This document shows positions 1 to 11,160 of a DNA stretch of 64,000 nt, piece after piece (the first letter of the stretch is position 1; each line of letters begins with the position of its first letter). Source of the DNA: Prorocentrum cordatum (Eukaryota; Sar; Dinophyceae; Prorocentrales; Prorocentraceae); the NCBI GenBank assembly GCA_963575745.1, contig CAUYUJ010016344.1, forward strand, positions 101,001-165,000, written 5' to 3'. The notes under the pieces were generated by a model, which worked only from the letters and a program-made list of their open reading frames with translations, made no database searches and had not been told where the DNA came from. The position numbers and the translations under genes are program-made.

Positions 1-2216
1 CGCTGGTGCTGGGGTCGCTGGCGTCTTCGGTGCTGGCGCTGATAATGGGGCTGACGATGGAGTCGGTGCTGGCGTCGATGGTGGGAGCAGTGCTGGTGTG
101 AATACTGCTGGCGTCGGTAATGACGCTGATGCTGACGTCGATGCATGCTCCAGTGCAGAAGTCTCTGGAGTCTTCGATGCTGGCGCTGGTGCTGGGGTTG
201 ATGCAGGCGTCGGTGCTGACGTCGGTGGCGGGAGCAGTGCTGGTGTCACTGCTGGAGTCGGTGCTTGCGTCGGTTGTGACACTGATGCTGACTTTAGTGG
301 CTCTGGTGCTGGAATCGCCGGCGTGATTGATGCCGGCGCTGATGCTGGGGTTGATGCTGGCGTCGGTGCTGACGTCGGTGGTGGGGTCGGTGCTGGTGTC
401 GATGCTGGCGTCGATGCTGGCGTCGGTGGTGACGCTGATACTGGCCTTAATGGCTCCGGCGCTGATGTTGCTGACGTCTTGTATGTTGACGCGGATGCTG
501 GGGCTGATGCTGGCGCTGGTGCTGGCTCTGGTGCTGGAATCGCTGGCGTCTTCGATGCTGGCACTGATGCTGGGCCTGGTGCAAGCATCGGTGATGCTGC
601 TGGCGTCGGTGCTGGCGTCGATGTTGGCGACGGCGCTGGGGTCGGTGCTGGAGTCGATGCTGGCGTCGGTGGTGACGTGGATGCTGACACTACTGCTGGC
701 TCCGGTGCTGGAGTCCCTGGCGTCTTCGATGCTGGCGCTGATACTGGAGTTGATGCTGCCGTGAGTGATGTCATCGAAGGTGGGAGCGGTGTTAGTGTCG
801 GTGCTGGAGTCGATGCTGGCGTCAGTGGTGTCGCTGATGCTGACGTTGATGCTGGCTCTGGTGCTGGAATCGCTGGCGTCTTCGATGCTGGCACTGATGC
901 TGGGGCTGATGCAAGCGTCGGTGCTGGCGTCGATGGTGGGGGAAATGCTGGTGTCGATGCTGGAGTCGATGCTGGCGTCGGTGGTGACGCTGATGATGCC
1001 GCTAATGCTGGCTCTACGGCTGGGATCGTCGGTGTCTTCGATGCTGGGGCTGATTCTGCGTCTAATGTTGGCATAGGTGCCGGCTGGGGGGGTCCGGGCC
1101 TTGCTTCAGCACTGCAGGGGCCAGGCCTCGCTTCGGTTTGGAGACGCCGAGGCGGTGGTGACGCTGATGCTGACTCTGATGCTGGCGTCGGTGGTTACGT
1201 TGCTGGTGTCGGTGCTGTAGTCGGCCTCGTTATTGATGTTGACGCTGGCATTGATGCTGGCTCTGGTGCTGAGTCGCTGGCGTCTTTGATACTGTCGCTG
1301 ATGCTGGGGCTGATGCTGGCGTCGGTACAGGCGCTGGCGTCGATGCTAGCGTCGGTGGTGACGCTGATGCTGACGCTGATGCTTGCGTCGGTGGTGGCGT
1401 CGATGCTGACGCTGATGCTGGCTCCGGTGCTGGAGTCGCTGGCGTCTTCGATGCTGTCGCTAGTGCTGGAGTTGATGCTGGCGTCGGCGCTGGCGTCGAT
1501 GGTGGGGGCAATAATGGTGTCGTTGCTGGAGTCGGCCTCGGTGGTGATACTGATGCAGGCATTGATGATGACTCTTGTGCTGGAGTCGCTGGCGTCTTAG
1601 ATGCAGGAGCCGATGATGGGGCTGATGATGGGGTAGGTGCTGGCGTCGATGGTGGGTGCAGTGCTGGTGACAATACTGCTAGTGTCTGTGGTGACGCAGA
1701 TGCTGACGTTGATGCATGTTCTAGTGCTGGTGTCGCTGGCGTCTTCGATGCTGGCGCTGATGCTGCTGTTGATGCTGGCGTTGGTGCTGCCGTCGATGGT
1801 AGGGGCACTGATGGTTTGTGCCGTTGATGGGGTCGGTGCTGGCGTAGGCGGTGACGCTGATGCTGACCCTGATGAGGGCTCCGCCACTTGAGTCGCTATC
1901 GTCTTCGATGCTGGCGGTGCTGGCCTTGGTGGTGACGCTGATGCTGACGCTAGTGCGGGCTCCACTGCTGGATTCGCTGGTGTCTTCGATGCAGGCGCTG
2001 ATGCTGGTTCTAATGTTGGCGCGGGTGCTGGCGTTGGAGCTGGCGTCGGTGGTGACGCTGATGCTGACGCTGATGCTGGCGTCGGTGGTAACGTTGATGC
2101 TGACGCTGATTCTGGCTCCGGTGCTGGAGTCGCTAGCGTCTTCGATGCTGTCGTTGCTGCTGGGATTAATGTTGGCGTCGGTGCTGGCATCGATGGTGAG
2201 GATGCTGGGGTCGGTG

Positions 2217-2580
2217 CTGGCGTCGGTGGTCACGCTGATGCTGACGCTGATGCTTGCTCCGGCGCTGAATCCGCTGGCGCCTTCGATGCTAGCACCGATG
2301 CGGGGACTGATGTTGGCTCTCTGCTGGCGTCGGTGGTAGTGGCGGTGCTGGGATCGATGCTGGAGTCAGCGTAGGTGGTGACGCTATGGTACTGCTTCCG
2401 GTCTGTGCTCTGGTGCTGATGCTGGTCGTGGTCGCCCTCCGCGGCTGGTAGCCGACCATGGGACAACAGACCCTGGGGCGGGTATGCCGTTCCAGGGTCT
2501 GAGTCCCTTTCCCCTAGCGCTGGCATCGATGCTGGCGTCGGTGGTGGCGCTGTTACTGACGCCGAGGCTGGCGTCGGTAG
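2217..2580 (+). repeat. Direct duplication, copy 1
   Basis: About 360 bp that recur near 4647-5010 with only a few substitutions and a short indel, about 2.43 kb downstream. Unlike the surrounding array it contains non-repetitive sequence (around 2440-2515). It is therefore a true segmental duplication and not just another minisatellite unit. Confidence 0.85.
2467..2501. other. Perfect 10-bp inverted repeat (hairpin)
   Basis: CAGACCCTGG at 2467-2476 is followed after 15 bases by its exact complement CCAGGGTCTG at 2492-2501. The second copy, at 4900-4934, is also perfect. It sits in the only non-repetitive core of the minisatellite. No function can be assigned. Confidence 0.7.
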
Positions 2581-4646
2581 CGACGTCGATGCTGGCGCTG
2601 ATGCTGGCTCTGGTGCTGAAAGCGCTGGCGTTTTCGATTCTGGCGCTGATACTGAAGCTGATGCTGGCGTCGGTGCTGGTGTCGGTGGTGGTGGCGGTGC
2701 TGGAATCGATGCTGACGTCAGCCTAGGTGGTGACGCTGGTGCTGACGCTAGTACTGGCTTTGGTGCTGGAGTTGCTGGCGTCTTCGATACCATCGCTGAT
2801 GCAGGGGCTGGTGCAAGCGTCGGTGCTGGCGTCGATGGTGGGGGCAGTAATGGTGTCGGTGCTGGAGTCGATGCCGGCGTCGGTCGTGGTACGGAGGCTG
2901 ACGTTGGTGCTGGCTCTGGTGCTGGCGTCGCTGGCGTCTCTGATGCCGGGGCTGCTGTTGGGGCTGGTGCTGGAGTCGGTGCTGGCGTCAATAGTGGGGG
3001 CGGTGCCAGTGTCGATGCTGGAGTCGACGCTAGGCTTGGTGGCGACGCTGGTGCTGACGCTAATGCTGGCTCCACTGCTGGTGTCGCTGGTGTCCTCGAT
3101 GCTGGCGCCGATGCTGGGTCTACTGGTGGCAGAAGTACTGGCGTTGGTGCAGGCGTCGGTGGTGGCGCTGATGCTGACGCTGATGCTGGCGTCGGTGGTG
3201 ACGCTGGTGCTGGCGCCGATGCTGGCTCCGGTGCTGGAGTCGCTGGCGTCTTCGATGCTGTCGCTGATGCTGGAGTTGACGCTGGCGTCGGTGCTGGCGT
3301 CGATGGTGAGGACGGCGCTTGTAACTGTGCTAGAAGTCGGCCTGGGTTGTGACGCTGACGCTGGCCTCGGTGCTGGCTCTGGTGCTGAAGTCGGTGGCGT
3401 CTTCGATGCTGGCGCTGATGGTGGGGCTGCTGCTGGCGTCGGTGCTGGCGTCGATGTTGGCGACGACGCTGGGGTCGGTGCTGGAGTCGATGCTGGCGTC
3501 GGTGATGACGGTGATGCTGACCCTGAAGGTGGCATCGCTGCAGGCGCAGGCCTGGGCGTGGGGCGGCGTACCAGGAGGGCGGCGAGGCTCGGAAGCCAGG
3601 GTCGGGAGGCTGTCGCCGTCGTGGTCGTAGGCGTGGGTGGGGCCGTCGCTGCTGGAGGCCGGGCTGGTCCTGGCCTCAGCGAGGCAGGCGTGGTTGTCTC
3701 TGATGCTCTCGTCGATGCTGGCGTCGATGATGAGGGCGGTGCTTGTGTCGATGCTGGAGTCAATGCTGGCGTCAATGGTAACGTTGGTGCTGACTCTTAT
3801 GCTGGCTCCGGTGCTGGAGTCGCTTTCGTCTCTGATGCTGGCACTGATGCTGAGACTGATGCTGGCGTCGGTGCTGGCGTCGAGGGTGGGGGCGGTGGTG
3901 GTGTCGATGCTGGAGTCGAAGCTGGAGTCGGTGGTGACGTTGATGCTGGCGTTAATGCTGGCTCCGCTAGCGGAGTCGCTGGCGTCTTCAAGCTTGACTC
4001 TGATGCTGGGGCTGATGCTGGCATGTGTGCTGGCGTCGATGCTGGCGTCGGTGGCGACGCAGATGCTGACGCTGGTGCTGTCGTCGGTGGTGACGCTGAT
4101 GCTGCCGACAGGTGCTTATGTACTTTCCAGGGCCAGCGGACCTGCCATGGAATATGGTAGTAGCCCCAGCAGGCGGGGCTGGTCCCCTTCGGGTTGGCGA
4201 AGTCCTCTAGGAGACGTGCCCACCGCGGGTCCGGGGCCAGCGCGCGCAGGGGGTCCGCGGGTACTAGGGCGGCCTTGGCTTCTGGCTCGAGCGCAGCTCA
4301 ATTCAGGGCCACGTCGATAGTAGTGGTCTGGCCGCGGCGGGCGAGAGTGGCTGCAAAAGTCTGGAGTACCGCGAGCTGCTGAAGGGTGACAATGTTGCAG
4401 CCCCGCTGTACGTGGCGCGGGGCCGACGCGCAGTCGCCGGGCATGTCTCGGGATCTCCAGTTGGCCTCTGTCGATGCTGGCGTCGTTGCAGGCGTCGCTG
4501 TTGTCTGTTGTCGTCTGCCAGGGCCGCCAATTTTTCCGATAGGTCCCGCCATGGTCGAGCCTGGCTTCCGTCCCCGACTCCGTCGCGGTGGTGGTTGCTG
4601 ACGCTGATGCTGGGGCTGATGCTGGCGTAGGTGCTGGCATCGATGC

Positions 4647-5010
4647 TGGCGTCGGTGGTCACGCTGATGCTGACGCTGATGCTTGCTCCGGCGCTGAATC
4701 CGCTGGCGCCTTCGATGCTGGCACCGATGCGGGGACTGATGCTGGCTGGCTCTCTGCTGGCGTCGGTGGTAGTGGCGGTGCTGGGATCGATGCTGGAGTC
4801 AGCGTAGGTGGTGACGCTATGGTACTGGTTCCGGTCTGTGCTCTGGTGCTGCTGCTGGTCGTGGTCGCCCTCCGCGGCTGGTAGCCGACCCTGGGACAAC
4901 AGACCCTGGGGCGGGTATGCCGTTCCAGGGTCTGAGTCCCTTTCCCCTAGCGCTGGCATCGATGCTGGCGTCGGTGGTGGCGCTGTTACTGACGCCGAGG
5001 CTGGCGTCGG
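4647..5010 (+). repeat. Direct duplication, copy 2
   Basis: Second copy of the block at 2217-2580, in the same orientation. Differences seen by eye include CTAGCACC versus CTGGCACC, an extra GGCT near 4745, and GACCATGGG versus GACCCTGGG. The duplication implies that at least 2.4 kb of the array was copied as one unit. Confidence 0.85.
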
Positions 5011-6236
5011 TGGTGGCGTCGATGGTGGGGGCCCTGACGCTGGCTCCGGTACTGGAGTCGCTGTCGCCTTAGCTGGCAGGGCTGGGGCTGGTGCTGGAGT
5101 CGGTGCTGGCGTCAATAGTGGTGGCAGTGCCAGTGTCGATGGAGGAGTCGATGCTGGCCTTGGTGGTGACGCTGATGCTGACGCTAGTGCTGGCTCCACT
5201 GTCGTCGATGGTGGGTGCAGCACTGGCGTGGATGATGGGGTCGATGCTGACGTCGGTAGTGACGTTGATGTTGACGCTGATGTTGTCTCTGGTGTTGGAG
5301 TCGCTGTCGTCCTCGATGCTGTCGCTGATGCTGTGGCTGACGCAAGCGTCGGTGCTGGCGTCGATGGTGGGGGCAGATATGGTGCAGATGCTGGAGTCGA
5401 TGCTGGCGTCGGTGGTAGTGCTGAAGCTGGTGTTGGCGCCAGCACCAATGCTGGAGTCGCTGGCGTCTCTGATGCCAGCTCTGATGCTGGGCTGGTGCTG
5501 GGGTCGGTGTTGGCGTCAATAGTGGGGGCGGTGCCAGTGTCGATGCTGGAGTCGATGCTGGCCTTGTTGGTGACGCTGATGATGCCGCAGATGCTGGCTC
5601 CACTGCTGGAGTCGCTCGTGTCTTCGAAGCCGGAGCTGATTATGTGTCTAATGCTGGCATAGGTTATGGCGATGGTGCTGGCGTCGGTGGTGACACGGGT
5701 GCTGACTCTGATGCTGGCGTCGGTTGCGACGTTTCTGATGGCGCTGATGCTGGATCCGGTGCTGGTGTCTCTGGCGTCTTCGATGCTGTCGCTGATGTTG
5801 GGATTGATGCTGGCGTCGGTGCTGGAGTCGATGGCGAGGACGGTGCTGGTGTCGGTGCTGTAGTCGGCCTCGTTGTTGATGCTGACGCTGGCATTGATGC
5901 CGGCTCTGGTGCTGGAGTCGCTGGCGTCTTCGATGCAGGCACTGGTGCTGGGGCTGATGCTGGCGTCGGCCCACGCGATGCCGTCGATGTTGGCGTCGGT
6001 GGTGACACTGATGCTGACGCTGATGCTGGCGTCGGTGGTGACGTTGTTGCTGACGCTGGTGCTGGCTCCGGTGCTGGAGTCGCTGGCGTCTTCGACGCTG
6101 GCGCCGGTGCTGGAGTTGGTGCTGGCGTCGGTGCTGGAATCGATGCTGCGGGCGGTAATGGTGTCGCTGCTGGCGTGCGTACCTCCCTCATCGTGTGCTC
6201 CTCCGTCGTGGTCACCTCCTCCCTCGCGTGCTCCTG

Positions 6237-6360
6237 CATTTCCCTGTCCTCCAGGTCGTCCGGGTCGTCCTCCTCCTGGCCGTCCTCCTGGTCGTCCTGG
6301 TCGTCCTCCTCCTGCCCGTCCGAGTCGTCCTTCTCCTGGCCGTCCTCCCAGTCGTGGCCG
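6237..6360. repeat. Short TCCTCCTGG/TCGTCC minisatellite
   Basis: Repeated words of the form GGTCGTCCTCCTCCTGGCCGTCC. It encodes Asp/Glu-rich runs on the minus strand and is low-complexity sequence on both. Confidence 0.7.
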
Positions 6361-6589
6361 CGCTCGAGGCTGGTCGGGGTGATGGGCGGCAAGGTGAGGA
6401 AGTCCTGGTCACGGTGGTAGTAGTAGGCGTAGTCGTGGTACTGCTGGTGGTGGCACTGTTGGTCGTAGTCGTGGTGGTGGAAGTGGCGGTGGACTGTGGG
6501 CACGAAGTCGGCGGCAGTCAGGTTCATCATGAAGGCGTTGCTCATGCTGGCGTCTGTCTGCGCGTTGGCCGTAGTGGTGCTGGTGCCAT

Positions 6590-6790
6590 TGGCCAGGAGT
6601 ATGGCAATGTCTTTGGCGGAGACGACGTGCCTTTTTCGTGCCGCGTATGCGATGCGGCACCTCGCAGGTGACGTGAGCTTCGTAGTCGGTGATGTCGGTG
6701 TTGGCGTCCTCGGCCCCATTCCACATATGGGGCCAGTAAGTCTCGGCCGCGGGCCGGTATGCTCGTAGCTCTTGGTCTCGCACTTCTTCG
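6590..6790 (-). pseudogene. Possible histone-fold-like remnant
   Basis: On the minus strand one frame reads IAYAARKRHVVSAKDIAILL at about 6590-6655. The basic-loop plus KDI pattern resembles the loop and last helix of a core histone fold, closest to H3 or H4 by eye. The preceding helix-like stretch (DANTDITDYEAHVTCEVPHR) is in another frame, with the shift near 6650. Downstream the frame runs into a His/Tyr-rich and then Asp/Glu-rich tail of low complexity (to about 6200). Because of the shift and short match this could be chance. No function is claimed. Confidence 0.25.
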
Positions 6791-6903
6791 CGGGCTTCCA
6801 GGCCGCCATGGCGCGCAGCCCGGGCGCCGCGCTGGTCGCCGCCGCGGGCGGGTGGCTGGCGGGCCCCCCCTCTGGGTGCAGTGGGGAAGAGTCTCCGCAT
6901 ATG

Positions 6904-6972
6904 GCGACTCTCCTCCTCCTCCTCCTCCTCCTCCTCCTCCTCCTCCTCCTCCTCCTCCTCCTCCTCCTCTCC
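6904..6972. repeat. (CTC)n microsatellite
   Basis: About 23 consecutive CTC triplets, with slight decay at the right end. Frames across it read poly-Leu, poly-Ser, poly-Pro, or poly-Glu/Arg on the minus strand, which inflates open frames here. Confidence 0.95.
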
Positions 6973-7873
6973 TCCTCCCCGACTCCTCCTCCTCGATCCT
7001 CGATCTTGGCAGGACGCAAAGCTGTCCTGGACCCTGGGGGCTCCGTCCAGGGCCAGATCTTCGCCCTGGGCCGTGCTCTGACGGCCCCCGGGCCCGTGGA
7101 GGGGCCCGGGAAGCCCGAGAGCACAGAAAACACCTCGAGGCCCGTTTCCCTCAAGACCAGCTTGCTTCATGACAGGCCCTACTGCTCGGTCCTCGATCCT
7201 CGATCCTCCTCCCCGCGAGGGGCAGCGCCAGGGGGGGAACCAGCACAGGGGGGGAACGTAGAGCTGGAACCTGCGATGCGTCGCCGATGGATCTGCAAGA
7301 GGCCCCCGATGGCGAACCTGCACGTCCCTGGGCGGAGTGGGGCGCCCAGGCCCAACTTGGCGAGCCCGCGCGTTCCTGGACGGGGTGGACTGTCGGGCCC
7401 CCGTCGGCTATGAATGGGTATGCGGGGCCGATGCGTTCCCCCCCTGAGCCGATCCCCGTCCCCACTTGCTTTCGGGCCGTAGCTCGGGCCTCTGGCGGCC
7501 GTTCGGGACGATCTGGGCACCCCCGGAACGCTCTCGACGAGGCGCAGCTGCTGGAGAGCGTCCCGAGGCTGGACAGCCGACGAGAACCGACAAAGACGCG
7601 CGAAAATCTTCGAACCTCAAACCTGTCGTCTCCCCCTGAGCGCATGCCCCCCGTAGGATTGCCTCTGATCCTCGACCCTCGATCTTCCTCAGCGGAGCCG
7701 TCTCGGAGGGAGGGAGGCCCTGGCGGTCAGGCTCCTTGGCGCCCGTCTCGTGGCTGTCCTGTCGCAGCCGGGCATCCAGCTGCGCGATGCGATCCTCGGC
7801 GCGAGGGTCGAGGAGAGGAGGAAAGGGGAGGAGGATCGGGGAGGGAGGGGGGAGCGGGGGAGAGAGGGGAGTC
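6973..7873. other. No recognisable gene
   Basis: GC-rich sequence with CCTCGATCCTCGATCCT repeats at 7010 and 7190, and a purine-rich stretch from about 7800 into the left LTR. A piece near 7485-7610 resembles 37545-37660 (shared GGCGGCCG-TCGGGACGAT core), so it belongs to a dispersed repeat. Confidence 0.5.
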
Positions 7874-8185
7874 TGAATGCAATGCAGAGGAGCAACTTCC
7901 CATTATGTTCATCTTGCTGCTCTGCTCAGTCATGTTCTGCCGTGTTCTGTCACCGCCGCCCACTGGCTCGAGGTGTGGGCGGGCGGGCTTGTCTTACGGA
8001 CTGCAGCTGGGTTCAGCTGCCCAGATCGCGCGTCGGGGCCGCGATCGCTTTCAGAGAGGAAAATGTGCTCACATCGTCGGAGCTTGAGTTTCAGGAAAAT
8101 CTATTACGACAAGTTTTGCGAGATCCGAGGAGCGAGGCTAGAAGTTCGAGAACTTCGGGGACCTCTTGAGGCTCTTCGGGGTCCA
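7874..8185 (+). repeat. 5' LTR of copia element
   Basis: Starts TGAATGC and ends TCCA, giving the usual TG...CA termini, and aligns without gaps to 15678-15989. The U3/R/U5 limits cannot be set. No canonical TATA box is obvious, as expected for dinoflagellate-type promoters. Confidence 0.9.
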
Positions 8186-8187
8186 GA

Positions 8188-9939
8188 TTGGTAGCGGAGC
8201 TCGTGGCAACCGCACCACGGGCTCCCACCAGTCCCGTCACGATGGCAACGTCCTCAGGAACGACAGTGCCGGCCAGAGTGGAAGTACCGTCTTGGAACGG
8301 TGAGGCAACAAAGCTGTCGAGCTACCGCTTCGAGGTGTCCATGTTCGTGAAGAGCATCAGGGTGACTGTCCGCTACGTCTGCGGACCACAGTTGGTCAGG
8401 GCGCTTGGGCCGCGGGTTCGAAACGCCGTGGAGAGTTGCCCGTCGATCAACGGCGTGGACGAAGTGGACGAACACGGAAAGCTGGTCGGCTGATAGAATG
8501 TGTTCAACTACGTGCTGGAGAAGCTGGACTACACCAGCCTCCATCAAACGGGCTTGCTGGCCGAGGAGGTCTTCCTGAAGATCGGCCGCAACTCCGGCGA
8601 GACGTTCCAGGACTGGGCGGCTCGGTTTGAGAAGAAGGAGAGAGAGCTGCTGACGCGGCTCCAAGTGATCGACCCGGACGTCAAGGAGGTGATTGCCAAG
8701 CCGCTACGCACCTGGTGGTTCCTGAGGAAGTCGAGGCTTACTCCTGTCCTTCGAGGCGAAGTGACGGCGACTGCTGGAGGGGACTTCGACTTTGCGAAGA
8801 CCTACAAGACGCTGCTCACGCGCTTCCCAGCGGAAGCCCTGGCAGAGCTGGACGGCAAGGTGAAGCGCAAGAGAGCCTTGTTCGAGAACGACGCCAAGGA
8901 GGACGAGGACGAGATTGGTGGGGAAGCAGAGGAGATCTACGAGCTGGCCGAGCAACTGATCAACCTCGCCGACGAGGACGACGAGGTGGAGGCCGACGAC
9001 TTGGATGCGGACAACGAGGTGTTCGCTCAGTTTCGCCAAGCTGGCCGGAGCTTCAAGGACGCTCGCGATCTCCTACGACAAATACATGTGGCGAGGGACT
9101 ACTACCCGGTGGTGGTCCAGCGGGACGACGGGCGGCCAGCGCCGCCACCAAAGGCGCACGCTGAAGGGCGACCTCGAGAACCAGGTAAAGGCCGTGGTCG
9201 TGGACAACAATATCGTCGTGTTCGCTTCGACGGTTCTCGGGACCTATCAAAGATGAAGTGCATCGTCTGCAGGCAGTTCGAGCATCGAGCTCGGGAATGC
9301 CCCGACCGTGGCAAGGTCGGCAACAACGCGAGCGGGAGTAACGGCACCACGCACAACGGCTTCATCTTGTCGGCGCTAGACGAGCACGTGTACCTACTGG
9401 AACGCGACGGGATATGGGCCGTGCTGGACATCGGCGCGACCCGTAGCCTAGGTGGCATCGAGAGCGTGGAGAACCTCATGTACGAGATGCTGGTCAACCA
9501 CGACGTGGAGTTTGAGACCCATGACGACGTGTGCTCGTTCACCTTCGGCGACGGCCTTCAGAAGAGCTCGATGGGGACAGTCTCCGGAAAAGCCTTACTG
9601 GGCCCCAAACTGCGGAACATCTGCCTCTCGGTAATGGCGAACCGCGTCCCTATCCTGCTGGGCATGGACATCCTGACTGATGACCTGAAGGTAGTGGTCG
9701 ACTACGGCCGCAACTGGATCGGGCTGCCAACGCTGGGCAACAAAGTCTACCACTGCGAGAGGCTCTCGAGCAAGCACCCGGCAATCAACCTCTCGACGCC
9801 TCAATGGTGGCGCGAGGTACCCATTCCATTGTCTCTGGGGAACTGCCACGTCAACATGGACGAGCAGGACTCCATCGTGCTGGACGAGAAACCGGAGACG
9901 CCCGAGACGGGCTGCGCTGGCTGCCTCGCCATGCGCTAG
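8188..9939 (+). pseudogene. Gag and protease region of copia element
   Basis: Single plus frame carrying the nucleocapsid-forming Gag and the start of Pol. It is interrupted by two consecutive stops, TGA TAG, at 8491-8496. Before them lies a Gag-like start (PSWNGEATKLSSYRFEVSMF). After them the frame stays open to the TAG at 9937. A perfect zinc knuckle C-x2-C-x4-H-x4-C lies at about 9259-9300 (CIVCRQFEHRAREC), expected to bind the element RNA. About 50 residues later, DIGATRSLGG (about 9424-9453) is a retroviral-type aspartic protease active site, D-x-G-A/T. A Glu/Asp-rich segment precedes the knuckle. The double stop makes this copy non-functional. Confidence 0.85.
8189..8200 (+). promoter_or_regulatory. 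Primer-binding site (initiator Met tRNA type)
   Basis: TGGTAGCGGAGC begins three bases after the 5' LTR. TGGTA followed by GC is the complement of the conserved 3' end of eukaryotic initiator tRNA-Met (GCUACCA), the usual primer of Ty1/copia elements. The tRNA itself is not in the window, so the match is inferred from the conserved end. Confidence 0.75.
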
Positions 9940-9954
9940 GGACAGCACCCCCTG

Positions 9955-10869
9955 GTGATGGCGGCGAGAGAGATATCATCTCCATCGTCATCTTCATCAT
10001 CGGGGGGGCCAGGAGAAAACCCGTCGGGAAGCACTGGACCGCGGGACGGCACGATCGACGCCAACTACCAAGAAACGCCAGGGGCCTCGAGGGGCCCAAA
10101 GATTCCAGGGAGAACCCCGAGCCCCAGTCGATCGAGACAGCCGAGACCGACACGATCACCGACCGAGAGCAGCCCGACGATGTCACAACGTACAAGCAGT
10201 CCGAGACCGACAAAAGCCAGGGATTCGCGTGGGAACAGACCGGGGACACCTCTGGGGACTTCAGAGGTGCCAGGGGGCTCGAGATCACGACCGAGTTCTG
10301 GGAAGATCTTGAGGACGTCTGGGAAGACCTCTGAGAGACCCAAAGCGGGATGCGAGATACACTTATGCCAGAAAGCCTCCGATCAAAAACCCAAGAGACC
10401 CTGCTGCGCTCCTCAGCCACGTGTGGCCCAAAATCGTGGTGCAGGAATCCTCACGGACCCCAGTGCAACAGCTATTCCATATCCTACATATACGTGTGCG
10501 TCGGATGCCATGTGGAGACTCTTCTTCGCAGCATCGGCCACCTTCGGAGCGACCAGAGTGGGCGCGACCGAGGACTCGAGCAGGATCTACACCTGGGACG
10601 CCGATAGCCTCTCCCTCAACGGAGGGATCAGCACCGGCTTCACCCTCGCTCCAGATTCCCGTGAGGTATCAACCTCCAGGCCGCTGACAGTGCTGTGGGG
10701 CAGTGGGTCGGACATGGAGGGGATGCAGCTGCAACGGGGGCCAGTCGCACTACTGCCTCCATCTACATGCTCGGTATGGAACTCATCCTGCTTGGCCACC
10801 TGCAGCTCTACCTCCCAGACCACCAGAAGCCTTCCTGGAGATGGGCTACACGGTGCCGACGACTCCTGA
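9955..10869 (+). pseudogene. Low-complexity Ser/Pro/Arg linker of copia Pol
   Basis: Same plus frame as the Gag-protease segment, reopened after the TAG at 9937. It encodes a Ser/Pro/Thr/Arg-rich stretch without a recognised domain, then a more ordered part at about 10490-10700 (WDADSLSLNGGI). A Cys-rich cluster follows in a different frame at about 10960-11050 (CSCCKAPHRTNTGCSCRGG), suggesting a zinc-binding module now out of frame. I do not recognise it. Confidence 0.4.
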
Positions 10870-11160
10870 GGCAGCGTACCAGGCCGTATGACATCAGCCA
10901 GCAGGACCTCCACCGCATCCACCACCGCCGCCACCTGTGGCACCAAGCTCAACCGTCCGGTCAAGGTGCTCGTGCTGCAAGGCCCCCCATCGGACGAACA
11001 CGGGATGCAGCTGCCGCGGCGGGAAGAGTCACATGTGCATCAAGCTGACGACGAAGCTGGCGAAGCGCGACCCCGAGGGGCCCTGTGAGTTCCTGCCGGG
11101 AGTGGACGACAAAATGCTGGACGACTCGGAGGTGATCGAGACGCGGCAGAAGCGGGGCCG

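Larger units (their letters stand above)
1..6180. repeat. 6-kb degenerate GC-rich minisatellite (GCTGGCGTCGGTG-type)
   Basis: The block is built from 3- and 6-base words such as GCTGGC, GATGCT and GTCGGT, arranged in higher-order units of roughly 150-175 bp marked by the recurring phrase GTCTTCGATGCTG. Almost no word contains a stop, so long open frames occur on both strands. One plus frame reads Ala-Gly-Val-Asp repeats, another Leu-Ala-Ser-Met repeats, and the minus strand Pro-Ala-Ser-Thr repeats. The same repeat pattern slips from one plus frame to another along the block, for example near 1260-1280, because indels are not multiples of three. This argues against selection on a protein. A silk-like secreted repeat protein is the alternative, but no start context, signal peptide or intron signals are visible. 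Confidence 0.85.

Noticed and set aside
98-1600. A 500-codon Ala/Gly/Val/Asp-rich ORF as a structural-repeat protein gene
   Set aside because: All frames of the array are open and the repeat slips between frames; the opening codon is GTG without supporting context.
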